Shown here: positions 23,289 to 34,535 of the stretch, piece by piece
Layout: each line of letters opens with the position of its first letter
Numbering within the stretch: position 1 is the stretch's first letter
NCBI GenBank assembly: GCA_961205875.1
Contig: OY540820.1
Coordinates: 10,602,001 to 10,666,000, forward strand
From: Sialis fuliginosa
Lineage: Eukaryota > Arthropoda > Insecta > Megaloptera > Sialidae
Length of the DNA: 64,000 nt
Direction of reading: 5' to 3'
The notes under the pieces: generated by a model
Seen by the model: the letters and a program-made list of their open reading frames with translations, nothing else
What the model was told of the DNA's origin: nothing
The model's database searches: none
Position numbers and translations under genes: made by a program

Positions 23289-26283
23289 ATTATATGTTAT
23301 AATTATTATTTGTTCAAAATAAAATGCAATTTATTTAATTTGTTTTATTTCAAGTTATTTCTAAAATTGGGTATGAGGTGCCAACATTACATTTTAAACA
23401 ACTTTTTTTAGTAATTTTTTTTATTTTGAAAAATAAAAGTGCTTCAATCTTGGTAATTTTTTCAACTTTGCTTATAAAACAGTCTGTATAGTAGAGGTTC
23501 AAATGGACTGATTTTTGGTATACGTTAGTATTACATCAAGTAGGACTCGAACCCCAAATGTTATATCTATCCTGGGACACACTGTAGATATCTCTTGAAA
23601 ATCGATTTGACAATACTTACGAAAATATAAAAAGAAAATACATCTTTGGTTCTCTATTCATGTCACTACATATAGTCGAAAATGTCTGCTAGTTGAAGCA
23701 ATGTTATTATATTTTATACCTTGAAAATTAATCGGGCAGCAGTTTCATATCGCGTAATTTCGAAACAAGCGTCGCAACTTCGGAGATTTGTGGTAATTAA
23801 AACTATACGTAAATGCGAAGTGACGAAAGTTGAAGAGCCGTAACTCGAGATATAACTGTACTTATTTAAAGACTCAAACTTATTGTTAGTTTGAGGCCAT
23901 GAATTTAACTGTTTTGGTTTTACTTTAAATTAATTGAGTAAACAAAATAAAACTAATTTTGCATAAATTTAACCAATGATATTTTTGAAAAAAATTTATT
24001 ATTAAATTATTTTTTTCCAATTTATTTGTCAATATATTATTTAATGCCAATTTGTATCAGATTAGTTTATTGGAAGTAAAATTTAGGTCATACTATTAAA
24101 TTGATTGAAAAGAAGACATTTTATTGTATTAACATTATTTTTTGAATATAAACAAGCCCAAAAAAACATTGACGTCAAAATCTTACTAACAAAAAATATT
24201 TGCGAAATAAATTACACACAATTCACAGAACACTGTTTTCCTAAATTTGAAGTTTTAGTCAACATTTTTGTGAAATGACCAACATAAGAAAAAAATATTT
24301 TTTTGCATTTCATGTTTCTGTCATCAAGACTGTTTACCATTGTTGGTTTAATTTTTTTGGATCATTTTTTGAAACAATATCATAATCATATGAGATTGAC
24401 AGGTTGAATATTTCGAAATATTTTTACCTGCATCAGACGCCCATATAAATGAATACCTAAAATACATGTTACTAAAGTTACATTATTTTGACAAAAAAAT
24501 CAAAATAATGAATTTGAAATGTGAATCATTTGTATTTATTGAATTTAAAAAAAAACTAATTCTGTAAAATCAGTTTATAAAAAATATTTTAATAAAATAA
24601 TTTAATTATTTACAATTTATGTAATATAAATATTAGAGTCTGATCGATTACGTCGAATCTACGAATCTGTCTCATGTAAATTTTTTCATGTAAACATTTT
24701 TTATTTATTCTTATTTTAATGCAGTTTTCATCAATAGATAAATAACTTTTCGGAGCAGGTTTTTGGCTATTATTTTTTTAATATTGCTGGTTCTATGAAA
24801 CAATTGAATTGGTTTAAAATAAATAAAAAACTCAACAATAAGATTTTGCCAAAGAATTAAAAAAATTTACATACAAACAGTTTAAAAAAAAATAAAGGTT
24901 TTGCAAAAACTTTTATTGTTAATCAAAGACAAGCATGATGCCATTATTAACAATTTAATAAAACAAAAACAATTGAAGATATTAGGTCCTAATTTTCAGT
25001 GAATGTTCTGTTCTACAAAATGTTTATTTTCTAGGGAAATCAACTTAAAAAACGTTAAACCTTATTAGTTATTACAGCGTAAAAAAGTGTGCTTTCAGCC
25101 ATTTTAATCAGCGTAGCTATTCAAAATGGAAGTTGTAGGGAATTTTATAGCGAATACTGTTATTTGAAACTTTTTTTTGTATAATACTTATTTAGACTGC
25201 TTTTTAGCAAAAATCAGAAAATCTGAAGAATTTTGCAATTGAACCATGGATAACCCCTGTCGCGAACAACCAAAATCGGAACAAACTTAGGGTAATATTC
25301 TACACCACATTTGTAACAAATTCTGTGAGTATTAAAACTGTACCCAAAAATAATCTGTTTTAGCATCCAAATTTTTAATAAGTATAACATACTCAAGTTA
25401 GAACCAAAAAATAAGTTCTACCCTGACGCAGGGGCCCCGGGGCACTGCCCCGGTGGTAGTTACGGCCCTGGTTATGCCTTTGACCGAGATTTCATATTTA
25501 AAAAAAATAAAACGAAAACATGAAAACATTTTTAGATCTTTTTGCCAAAACGAAAAAGGAATATTCCAAAAACATCCTGTTTGTTTAATTAAAATTATTT
25601 GGTAATCCAAATAAAGTTCAGCAGGCCAATTTGCAACATATTTCAATCTTGAATGTTACTGTAATTAGGGAGTCGGATGTTCTATCTTTTTTTTACGTTT
25701 GATGCTTGAAGATAATGTTGTTTTTGTTTTTAATAAAGATTATTGTTGATTGTTATGTTTATACTTGATCAAAATATAAATTCCAAAATGTGTTATTTTC
25801 TATAATTGTTAAATATTTTATACTAGCGTATTGAACCGGGTTTTACCCAGGGATATTAATTTAATTAAACATCAATGAAATTTAATGTAAAAAGTAAAAA
25901 TCATTTATATTAAAAAATGTACAAATAAATTTTTTTTTTACATATATTTATTTTCAGCCATGTTTTTTATGAAGAATAAACTGCATTCTTATGTTCGAAT
26001 ATACTCCTCAGGCTTTAAAGTGAATTTAGAAAAAAAGGAAATACTACCTCAAAAGTCACACTGACAATAAGTAGAGAGAAAGTAAAATATAAACATTAGT
26101 GCCTGAATGCATTAAGAAATTAAAATTAATTATTTTTAGCTTTAAACTAGTTTCATTTTCTTTATGCAATAGGTATTTTATTTTTACTTGCTTTGTTATT
26201 AATATTTTCGCACCTATTTGTCAGGTGAGTATACACATTCAAATGAAAAAAATATAAGAACTATCATATCTCTTAGAAAAACC
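23289..26283. other. Gene-free AT-rich DNA
   Basis: No gene recognised. A GC-rich scrap at 25425-25472 (GGGGCCCCGGGGCACTGCCC then TGGTAGTTACGGCCCTG) is the same terminus as in the element at 39571-39842. Its partner end is missing. Confidence 0.5.
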
Positions 26284-26291
26284 AGTTAGAG

Positions 26292-26812
26292 CAGCGGTTC
26301 TTAAACTTATGAAGTCTAGAGACCCCCTTTAGAACAATTATTTCTGCAGGGGTTATTTTAAGAAAATTTTAAAACTGCAAGAGTTTATTTTTTGCTCCAT
26401 ACTTACAATTTTTGCTTATTCAACTGCAATGATCTTTGTTTTTTGCATTAAATTTTTTGTTTTTACAATTGCAATGACTTTCTTTGCTCTATATTTCTTA
26501 CATTTTTGGATTTTACAACTGCAATGACTTTTTGTCCACACATTTTATTATTTTATTTATTTATTAAACATTGTTTCAATTTTTTCCACTACACAAATTA
26601 GCTTTTATAACTGCACTTTTCATTTTTACAACTGCAGAAACAAGCTACTCACTAAAATAACCCTTGACTCTCTGACAGAAAAACAAAGAAGGTCGTTAGA
26701 TACTAATTAATCATGTACTGGTAAATAGAAATGTAAAAGTACTTTAATTAATGTCAAACATGTTTCACGGACCCCCGCAAAAGTTTCGCGGACTCTAGTT
26801 TAAGAACCGCTG
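26292..26812. mobile_element. hAT-type MITE with exact 8-bp target duplication
   Basis: The termini CAGCGGTTCTTAAACTTATG and AGTTTAAGAACCGCTG are inverted. Both sides carry AGTTAGAG (26284-26291 and 26813-26820), an exact 8-bp duplication as made by hAT transposases. The interior has three imperfect repeats containing CAACTGCAATGA/ACAATTGCAATGACT (about 26419, 26465, 26516). No transposase. Confidence 0.9.
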
Positions 26813-26930
26813 AGTTAGAGCATTGTTAGAGCAAGAACACCCATATGATCTTAATTATAACCATTCGTAGCCCGTTGTTAATCGGTTGTCCCTAAGGGAA
26901 AAAATGGCTTATGCAACAAAAAAACAGATA

Positions 26931-27446
26931 AGGTAAAGGTACCAGTTATGGCCGCTATAAAAGCAAGTTTTCGTTTTTTTTAGATTAATGGGCTTGTCAT
27001 GTTACCAATAAAACAAGTAACTCTTTATTTAATCAATTTAATTACCAAAGTCCGCAAATAAAGTTTGTTTTTTAAATTAAAGCCTTTTATTTTGTTTATG
27101 TTTTTTCTCCAGTAATGAATAAAGTAAAACCAGTAATGAGTACGCAGTGATGGATACTTGCTAATGATTACAAAATGATAAGTACTACGACACAAAAGAT
27201 ATAAAGGAGTTGCTATGATAATATAATAATTAATAAATAAATTATACTAATAATTAGTTTAAATGTCCACCATTATGACACCTATTGACCGATTGTCATC
27301 AAATAACGCTGTAAGACAATAAATGTATATATAGATTAATACTCAGAAATGATATTAAACAAATATCAACACATATTTCTAATTCAGTACATTTAATTAA
27401 AAATTTTCCATTACTGAGGTCCTTGCCAAGACTGGTGCCACTACCT
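26931..27446 (+). repeat. MITE-A copy, near full length
   Basis: AGGTAAAGGTACCAGTTATG at the left and GACTGGTGCCACTACCT at the right, with TA on both sides (26929-26930 and 27447-27448). 516 bp, no coding capacity. One of the two best-preserved copies. Confidence 0.85.
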
Positions 27447-27448
27447 TA

Positions 27449-28195
27449 TAAAACGGAAAATTGCTGTTATCCTTCGCTAACATTCTTTATTAGTGTTTGT
27501 ATAACCCAGCAAAGTTGATTCTAAAATATGTCTTCACTGAACATTTATGTACTGTAAAAATTTAATGTTTTTAGAGTTGTAATCAACTTCAAAATAATAC
27601 ACATTTTTTTAAAGCCAGTAATTAACATACATATTGTTATTATAACTTTAACAAACAAGTTAATTTAGATACCATCCCAAAATGTAATTTAGCTAAATTA
27701 TATATCCCATCTATAATAATAAAACAAAATTTATTTTGGAACGATCCATATTAATGATGATAAATGATTTTGACAGATGAATAAACATAAACAACCTAAT
27801 TTACTTATTTCTCTTTTATATATAATTTTAAAATTAATTTAATACACCCTAGAAAAAATAAGTATATACGAATATACAATTACAATCAGGTAAAAAAATT
27901 ATTTTGTGTTGATAAATAATGTTTAAAAAATAAAAGTCTTAATATAATCACGCAAATATCTTATTTTTTGTATGTAATATATTATTAAGAAGTAATTTAT
28001 ATCTACCTATTACATTGTAAAACCACAGAATAATAAATACTTATACGTAAAATTCTAAGAATTCAAAATTTTATGCAAAATACATTTAAAAACTTTGTTT
28101 TCATTCGTTTTTGTTTTACACCTTTAAAATTTAAATACCTTAAGACATTAAAAAGTGTATTAAAACATATTATGATCTAAATTATTTTTAGTGGA
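27449..28195. other. Gene-free AT-rich DNA
   Basis: Nothing recognised. Confidence 0.5.
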
Positions 28196-28197
28196 TA

Positions 28198-28706
28198 AGG
28201 CGGCTATTACACTATCAAATAAATATATGTCAAAGATCTTTGACAAAGATTTGATCATATTTCTTTGATAAAATATGAGATTTTGTTCTATTACACTACA
28301 TAAAATATTTGATAATATTTTCTCATATTATCTAGGGATATTTTCTTCTTTTTTGTTGCATTTTGATTATCAGTGCGTGAATGTTCGTCAATTGACGCGA
28401 TCGAGGTTTGAATTTACAACCGTGTATTGTGGTTTTTATAATCAATAAGAAGATTATCATATAATACTGGATTTTGTTGATATTCATATATTAATAATTA
28501 TGTAACTGTAACTGTCAGTGATAACTTGGTAGTCGCCATTTTGTTATTGACGTCAAAAAACTTTGATCAAATATAAGAGACTGTCATTAACTATGATCAT
28601 AGAAATATTATGAAGGTAAATATTATAAAAGTTGACTTATTATACTGTCATATTTCTTTGATCAAAGAAATTTTATCATATTCATTTGATAGTGTAATAG
28701 CCGCCT
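28198..28706. mobile_element. TIR element with GGCGGCTATTACAC termini
   Basis: AGGCGGCTATTACACTATCA at the left pairs with TGATAGTGTAATAGCCGCCT at the right, 20 bp without mismatch, with TA on both sides. The interior repeatedly uses TTTGATCAAAG-like palindromes near both ends. 509 bp, no coding sequence. Confidence 0.85.
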
Positions 28707-28731
28707 TAGAATGATTATATATGTATAACAG

Positions 28732-28992
28732 GGCTGGCCAACCCGCGGCTCGCGACCACATATGAACGAATTATGTTTTTATAATGTTTATTTTAAGTAT
28801 CAGGTGTTTCAAAATGACTGAGGCTGGTTTTAATTTCCCATTGATTTCTTTAAAATACCGTATCTATAAATAAGTTTATAAAAAAAATTATCTCCAAAAT
28901 ATACTCATGTACTCACGCACGGTCACATACGGTTGTTTTAATTTGACTCACGATCACGCACGAAAAATTCACGGCCCGCGCTCAGCTCTACT
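28732..28992. repeat. hAT-like fragments
   Basis: CAGGGCTGGCCAACCCGCGG at about 28730 looks like a hAT left end. 28870-28992 repeats the block at 3755-3925 and ends CGCGCTCAGCTCTA, the corresponding right end. Together they may be one eroded hAT element. Confidence 0.5.
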
Positions 28993-29734
28993 TGAAGGTC
29001 ATCTGAATTGTATTTTATACAAAAAGAAACAGCGTTTTCCAAGATAAATAATTCACCTAATATTATAGAAAAAAGTCATAGCCATCTTTTAAAAATTGAC
29101 ATTTTTAATAATGCCATTATTGTCTGTGATCAAATTTTTTACTCAATGGTATCAAATATAAAATGATATTTGTTATACATTTAATTACTGACATTGAAAA
29201 GCTATTACATAAGTAGTTATATATTAATGAGCATTAGATTTCTTGGAAGAAAAATTTGAATCAAAGTTTTATTTCAAGAACAACGTGCAATTTAATTTAC
29301 CGGCTATAACATTAATAATTTCTTACAAATCGTAAAGTCAGTTATGATTTTGTCGGCACTTTGCAATAAAACCTAATAACATAATTTCCAGTTAAACCAT
29401 TTACAATTTTAATCTTGCTAATTTTACTCATCGCTGATTAAAGATCACGAAACCGCGTTAGCCGGTTAATTACCAGAACGAAAAGCTGTAACTGACCTCT
29501 CCAAACATTTTTTAGATTTTTAGAAGGTACTGTTTTAACTGTCACTACTGCTGTTACATGCATGATGACCATACACGTGAAAGTTGTTCCACGAAACAAA
29601 CAAATGTATCGTCCAATATATCATACATGTCACTTTGATATAATATTAAACAAAGCGTTTTGAAAAATCTAAACGTATTATAGAATAGAAAAATACTGTA
29701 TTTAGTAATATAATTACATTACAGGAAGGTTGAA
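28993..29734. other. Gene-free AT-rich DNA
   Basis: Nothing recognised. Confidence 0.5.
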
Positions 29735-29946
29735 ATGGATCTTGGCTTCTGGGTGTAAGCCGCATCGGTTTGGTCGTGTTATCGGCCAACGTTTCGTCAC
29801 ACATTGCAGTGGACATTTTCAGGGCTCTTCTAAAAGTTTAAGAAGTTTTAGAAGAGCCCTGAAGATGTCCACTGCAATGTGTGACGAAACGTTGGCCGAT
29901 AACACGACCAAACCGACGCGGCTTACACCCAGAAGCCAAGATCCAT
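29735..29946. repeat. Near-perfect 212-bp hairpin
   Basis: Arms 29735-29835 and 29846-29946 (about 101 bp each) are almost perfectly complementary around a loop of about 10 bases. Example: ATGGATCTTGGCTTCTGGGT on the left and ACCCAGAAGCCAAGATCCAT on the right. Only one or two mismatches are visible (CGCATCGG against CCGACGCG). Arm GC content is well above the surroundings. Long frames on both strands here arise from the palindrome. The few mismatches suggest a recent origin or copy correction. Confidence 0.9.
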
Positions 29947-30174
29947 ATCAAGACCACCGCGGAAGCCTCAAGACAGGAAGGTTGGAAGTATACAATAATT
30001 TGTATTATATATATTCTGATACATTTTTTTTTGTTACTCAAACTTACATGAGTGACATGAGTAGAAAAAAACATTATTAAAAGAAAAAATCTCTCCATGT
30101 ATGTTTGTGTATATACTTATATTATACTAATCTATATAATAATGTGTAATGTGTAATCTAGACGTATTATCTAC
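29947..30174. other. Short gene-free spacer
   Basis: Nothing recognised. Confidence 0.5.
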
Positions 30175-30175
30175 A

Positions 30176-30310
30176 AGGTAAAGACACCAGTTATGGCCGC
30201 TATAAGAGCAAGTTTTAGGTTTTTTTGTTGGATTAATGGGCTTGTTTTTATAATTCTCATGAACTCATGTTACTAATAAAACAAGTAATTCGTTATTTAA
30301 TCAATTTAAG
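30176..30310 (+). repeat. MITE-A fragment (left end)
   Basis: AAGGTAAAGACACCAGTTAT followed by the family sequence to AATCAATTTAA, then abruptly unrelated sequence. The right three quarters are missing. Confidence 0.75.
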
Positions 30311-31198
30311 GTAGGATCCCTGGTTGAAGCATAAAAAAATTACGATTTTTTAAACCGCTGTAGCTCAGGCATTTTTAAATTTATCAACTCGGGTTTTTTT
30401 TACGTGAAAGTAGACGTAATTTGCTAACTTTTTCCGTCCTTGTTCATGTCTATATATTTTTATCCCCCCCTTCCAGAGCCCACAAAATGGCTTCACAAAA
30501 ATGAGTAGGTAAACGAGTGGCCACCTAACTCGAGAACGAAAGGTCGTATTGAAAAAAATAAAAATGCATATTGTCAGGAATTACGCCAGGAAGGTCCCCT
30601 CGTACGGAAAACCGGAAATATTGAAAATTGTCCAATTGGCGCGAATTTTTCAAAAAAAGTTCAAAAATGACCATTTTTGGCGCTGTTTTTCGCTGTTTTC
30701 ACTTAGTCGTCCGTCTGTCCTTTTCAGTCAAAGCAAAATATCTCGTAAACTATATGAGCTAGAAAATTGAATTTTTTTACTGAACATATAAAATGATACC
30801 CTCTTGTAAAAGGTGTACAAATGTTTTGAAAAAATAATTTTTCAGGGGGGGGGGGGGCTAAGGAGCTAAAGGAGCTAATGCTAGATAAAAAAAATTATAC
30901 CAAGGAATGCGGCACGTTAAAATGTATAATATAACCAAACCAGCGGTATTTGACCCTTTTTCTTATTTTTTTTTCTATATCAAAAATGAGGCTTGCAGTG
31001 GGTGAGTTTACTCTCAATAAATTTACTCTCAGTAATCTGGTACGTTTTGACAGGTAGACATATACATACATATGTAATACTGCACTTGTGGGGTACATCG
31101 GATTGTTGAGAGGCCGTACTAGCAAGAATCGGATTAGCGAGAGTCTAGTGTACTAGTATAAAAAAGTTCCTAAATCAATAAGTAATCTGGAAACTGAC
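30311..31198. other. Gene-free DNA with a G-run
   Basis: A pure G run lies at about 30846-30857. The block 30310-30760 contains TE-like text (CCGTCTGTCC, CGAGAACGAAAGGTC). No gene assigned. Confidence 0.45.
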
Positions 31199-31556
31199 TC
31201 CCCCCCCCTCAACCCCCCATACTCAAACATATCTATTCGCATTCATCATGGTGTGTAATATATTTTTATGATATATTTGGACACCCTTAATAGAACCTGT
31301 GCAATACATTTATTAACCCCCCCCCCCTCTAGTCCCCCATACTCAAACATATCTATTCGCATTCATCATGGTGTGTAATATATTTTTATGATATATTTGG
31401 ACACCCTTAATAGAACCTGTGCAATACATTTATTAACCCCCCCCCCCTCTAGTCCCCCATACTCAAACATATCTATTCGCATTCATCATGGTGTGCAATA
31501 TATTTTTATGATATGTTTGGGCACCCTTAATAGAACCTGTGCAATACGTTTATTAA
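31199..31556. repeat. Tandem repeat, 120-bp unit, three copies
   Basis: ACTCAAACATATCTATTCGC recurs at 31221, 31341 and 31461, exactly 120 bp apart. The first two units are almost identical and the third has a few changes (GTGTGCAATA, ATATGTTTGG). Each unit begins with a run of C. The third ends at the TTAA (31553-31556) used by the adjoining piggyBac element. Confidence 0.9.
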
Positions 31557-31724
31557 CCCATTAATTCCCAAGGTTAGAAAATAAAACTAATTCGATGTTT
31601 TTATTACATATTATTACTAAACATGTACTCAAATAACTGTTTACGAAGTTAAAAAAAATTACTTGCTTTTATTTTTTTTACAACACAATGTTGCGTTTAC
31701 GCAACGTTGGGAATACCGAAGTTA

Positions 31725-32541
31725 TTACTTAGTGTGGAAGAGTTCAACAGTTTGTGTGTAGGTGCACTTGTACTTGGCTCACATGTATATAGTGTTGTTT
31801 TTGCATTGCCTACATCTTCTTGCTTTATTTTCTTCCTCTACTATCACGTGACCGATATTATCAAATCGAATTTCCAGGAGTAATGTACTTTTAGATGGTC
31901 GTCCATGATTTGGTTTTGAAGGAAATTTTACTTGGTTACTTGGTCCCGTTATATCTACGCCTTGAATATCATCTTCATCCATTTTCATAAGAGTGACTGC
32001 TATGTAGGACTTTAATTCTAACCGTGACATTTTTGATTTGTTTGCCAAATTGTAAATTTTCCAGGAATTTACAATAATACTGTCGATCAAATTTATAAAG
32101 AGGGGCCACCACCACTTTTTCCCTTTTACGTTGATTCTGTAGTTACATATTCCGTTGTCATGCAAATCAACACCTCCCAATTTGTACAAGTAACCATTGG
32201 AATTACATAGGCACCATAGTTTGAAGCCAAACTTAATTGATTTTCTCTTGAAGTAGGTACATCTTACAACTATGTCGTCCAAAATATGTCACCATTTCCA
32301 CATAAATAGACAAATTATGATAAAATACTCGAAACTGAATATTCTTTTCATTTATCAAATCAAAAAGAAGTCTTAGTTTTGAAAATATATCGCTTTTATC
32401 ATGTTGGTCGTTATCTAATAAATATATGTTTTGCTTTATGGAATCGAATCTGTTCCTACTCATATTGTTTCTAACAAGCATTATTCCTTTATCCTCATCT
32501 TTTGACCAATACATTTTTGTAGCTGGTAACGTATGATAACC
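31725..32541 (-). pseudogene. piggyBac transposase pseudogene
   Basis: Recognisable piggyBac transposase segments appear in order on the minus strand: YWSKDEDKGIMLVRNNMSRN (from 32511), TYFGRHSCK, KFGFKLWCL, then GGVDLHDNGICNYRIN, KKWWWPLFINLIDS and a C-terminal Cys motif CRQC. The family acts by a DDD nuclease on TTAA sites. Damage: a frameshift at about 32240 after FGRHSCK; the usual SIDE motif reads SIYVEM, so the first catalytic Asp is lost; the segment between SNGYLYKL and GGVDLHD, holding the second Asp, is deleted; the N-terminus is absent. A TGA replaces a Cys codon in the C-terminal zinc-finger tail, after which AKYKC and a tail ending HTK plus stop (31725-31727) can still be followed. 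Clearly dead. Confidence 0.9.
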
Positions 32542-32568
32542 CGAAAAAATTAGTATGTCAAAGAATCA

Positions 32569-32879
32569 TGTATTTTAGATCTTTTGATTCTACGAAATTC
32601 TTTATTATATTATATTGCTCAATATTTAACGATTTAGGCAGCGTATTATAAAATAATAAGCTAACGGCAAACTTGTTTCTGACTTTATTTACTATTATCG
32701 TCACTGCTTATTCCTTATGTTACCTAACGTAACAAAATATAGCTCCTATAACCTGGCCAGAAAACATCGATGAATTAAAAAAAACACGTAAATCAGATAA
32801 GTGGTTCTCGAGTTATAAGCGCATTAACGGACAGACAGACAGACAGAGAGACGTTGAGCTTTATAAATATTAAGGATTC
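32569..32879 (-). mobile_element. Helitron 5' fragment inside the piggyBac copy
   Basis: Matches the first about 300 bp of the Helitron at 8080 in reverse: TCAACGTCTCTCTGTCTG, CTCGAGAACCACTTATC and ACGCTGCCTAAATCG equivalents are present. The 3' hairpin and CTAG end are missing. Confidence 0.75.
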
Positions 32880-33357
32880 ACTATGAATAATCACGCAAAA
32901 CTGCCGCACTTGTGTTACCCGTCCGTCGCGTCGGAAGATAACTGCGCGACATATTGGGAGCTTCTTACTGGTAATCCCAACGTTGCGTATACGCAACAAT
33001 AATAAAATAAGTAAAGTATGTAAAAACTATAAACGCAGTGCCAAATATCTTGTTATGTCTCCTTTACTAAAGGTCAGGTTAATCTAAATTGGTAATTTGG
33101 AAAATCTAATTCAATTCTGCGCCGAAAAAATAGATCGACGAAAATATAATGGAAGCAAACCAAAATATCGTCATATTTCATAAATTTGCAAAAATTAAGC
33201 TTTTTGATTATATCGATGTATTTCATAAAAAACGTAATTCCTGTTCTGTTAAGAATAAATTGTAGCAGCAAAAAAGTCATTCCATTCAACGACATATGTA
33301 AAAAAAAAATTGTTTTAAAATGTTGCGTTTACGCAACTTTGGGGATTAATGGGTTAA

Positions 33358-33900
33358 AATACGAGTACGACGCCGTGATTTTGATAATAGCTCAAGACAA
33401 GTTTCTCGTGAATGATCTCCATTACGGCGTATATCCGATTTGTTTCCCGTTGAGCCGCTTTCTAGTTACGTCCGCGCGCTGATGTAACAGCACGGCATCT
33501 GTTTAACATACATTATTATTATTACATACCTTCTGGTACTTGTCCGTATGTCAATATATTGCACATGTACGTGTTGTGTACATTATAACCTCTGAGCGGG
33601 ACCAGTAGCGTAGCTAGGGTGACCAGATTTTAGCTTTGGTAAACCCTGAGATGTAAATAAAGACCCCTTTTTTATTTTTTTATTTTTATTTTTATTTTCA
33701 TAAAATTTGTTACCATAATCTGCACTGTTGTGTGTCCTGCTCTATTTTTGACGACCTTTTTTTGTAAAACCCGGAGAAATTGCACCCAAACCCTGAGCCC
33801 GGAGATCCAGTGTGCAAACCCTGAGAGCATGTGTGATGAAATGGAGCATTACTTATTGTGCATCGCCCAATCTCAGTTTCGAAGTAAATAAATACTTTAT
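33358..33900. other. Gene-free DNA, hAT-like scrap
   Basis: CTAGGGTGACCAGATTTTAG near 33613 and the nearby CCCTGAGCCCGGAGATCC resemble the ends of insect hAT copies. No complete element or gene. Confidence 0.4.
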
Positions 33901-34535
33901 TGTCCGGTATTATAAAGAATTTGCACGCAAATTTGCTTCCAGCTAACGCTATTTACCAGAAGTCAAATTGTTATGAAATTGCTTGATATTTTTTATTATT
34001 GTACCGGAAATTCGACCGGGATTCACGTCTAACTATTATATTCTAAATATAAATTGTTCTATATGGTATTTCTTTAAGAAAATACATTAAATTATAAAAA
34101 TTGTGTTTTCTACGCATATTCTGCAATTTTTACAGCTTTGTAAAACTATTTGTATAGCATACGTTATTTTCGATCGAATGTAATTACATTTATAATGTCA
34201 ATAATAGTTAATAATATAATATAAAAAATATAATATTATAATAGTAGTGATGTTAAAATATTTACTTTAAATCTACATCGTGAGTTCCGGCCGAAATTCC
34301 GGTACACCTATAATTTTAAAGCAGTGGTAATAAATGTATAATAATGTAAATGCTATAAATTTTATGAGGTAGCACTTATTTTATGTCGTTGATTTCTACT
34401 TAATACGCATGCGTCAAAGTCATTATATATACGATTTCATTGGCTACATCTGTGAGTGTGTTGTTATTTATATTTAATACCTAGCAGATAGAGTTAGCTG
34501 GGAGCTAATTTGCTGATTCTTTATAATACCGGGCA
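33901..34535. mobile_element. MITE-C copy carrying a nested element
   Basis: TGTCCGGTATTATAAAGAAT and its inverse ATTCTTTATAATACCGGGCA form the ends, with TAT on both sides. The intact relative at 49761-50092 is 332 bp. This copy is longer because MITE-D is inserted at about 34001-34312. Confidence 0.8.
34001..34312. mobile_element. MITE-D copy nested in MITE-C
   Basis: GTACCGGAAATTCGACCGGG ATTCACG at the left corresponds to inverted CGTGAGTTCCGGCCGAAATT at the right. The interior (CTATATGGTATTTCTTTAA, GCATACGTTATTTTCGATCG) matches the better preserved copy at 55105-55448. Confidence 0.75.

Larger units (their letters stand above)
31557..33353 (-). mobile_element. piggyBac element, defective, TTAA-flanked
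   Basis: Ends CCCATTAATTCCCAAGGTT at the left and AACTTTGGGGATTAATGGG at the right, each next to a TTAA (31553-31556 and 33354-33357). This is the piggyBac signature. The 1,797-bp body holds a broken transposase on the minus strand and a fragment of the local Helitron. Palindromic TTGCGTTTACGCAA or TTGCGTATACGCAA sits near both ends and once inside (31690, 32983, 33323). Confidence 0.9.

Noticed and set aside
29730..30098. Overlapping 116- and 86-codon frames on opposite strands
   Set aside because: Both arise from the near-perfect palindrome at 29735-29946 and give nearly the same peptide from the two arms.
31199..31556. Possible CRISPR-like array (regular repeats)
   Set aside because: Units are 120 bp and contiguous with no unique spacers; it is an ordinary tandem repeat in animal DNA.
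33074..33482. Two overlapping frames in the right part of the piggyBac copy
   Set aside because: No similarity to the transposase N-terminus, AT-driven composition, and one runs across the element boundary into flanking DNA.
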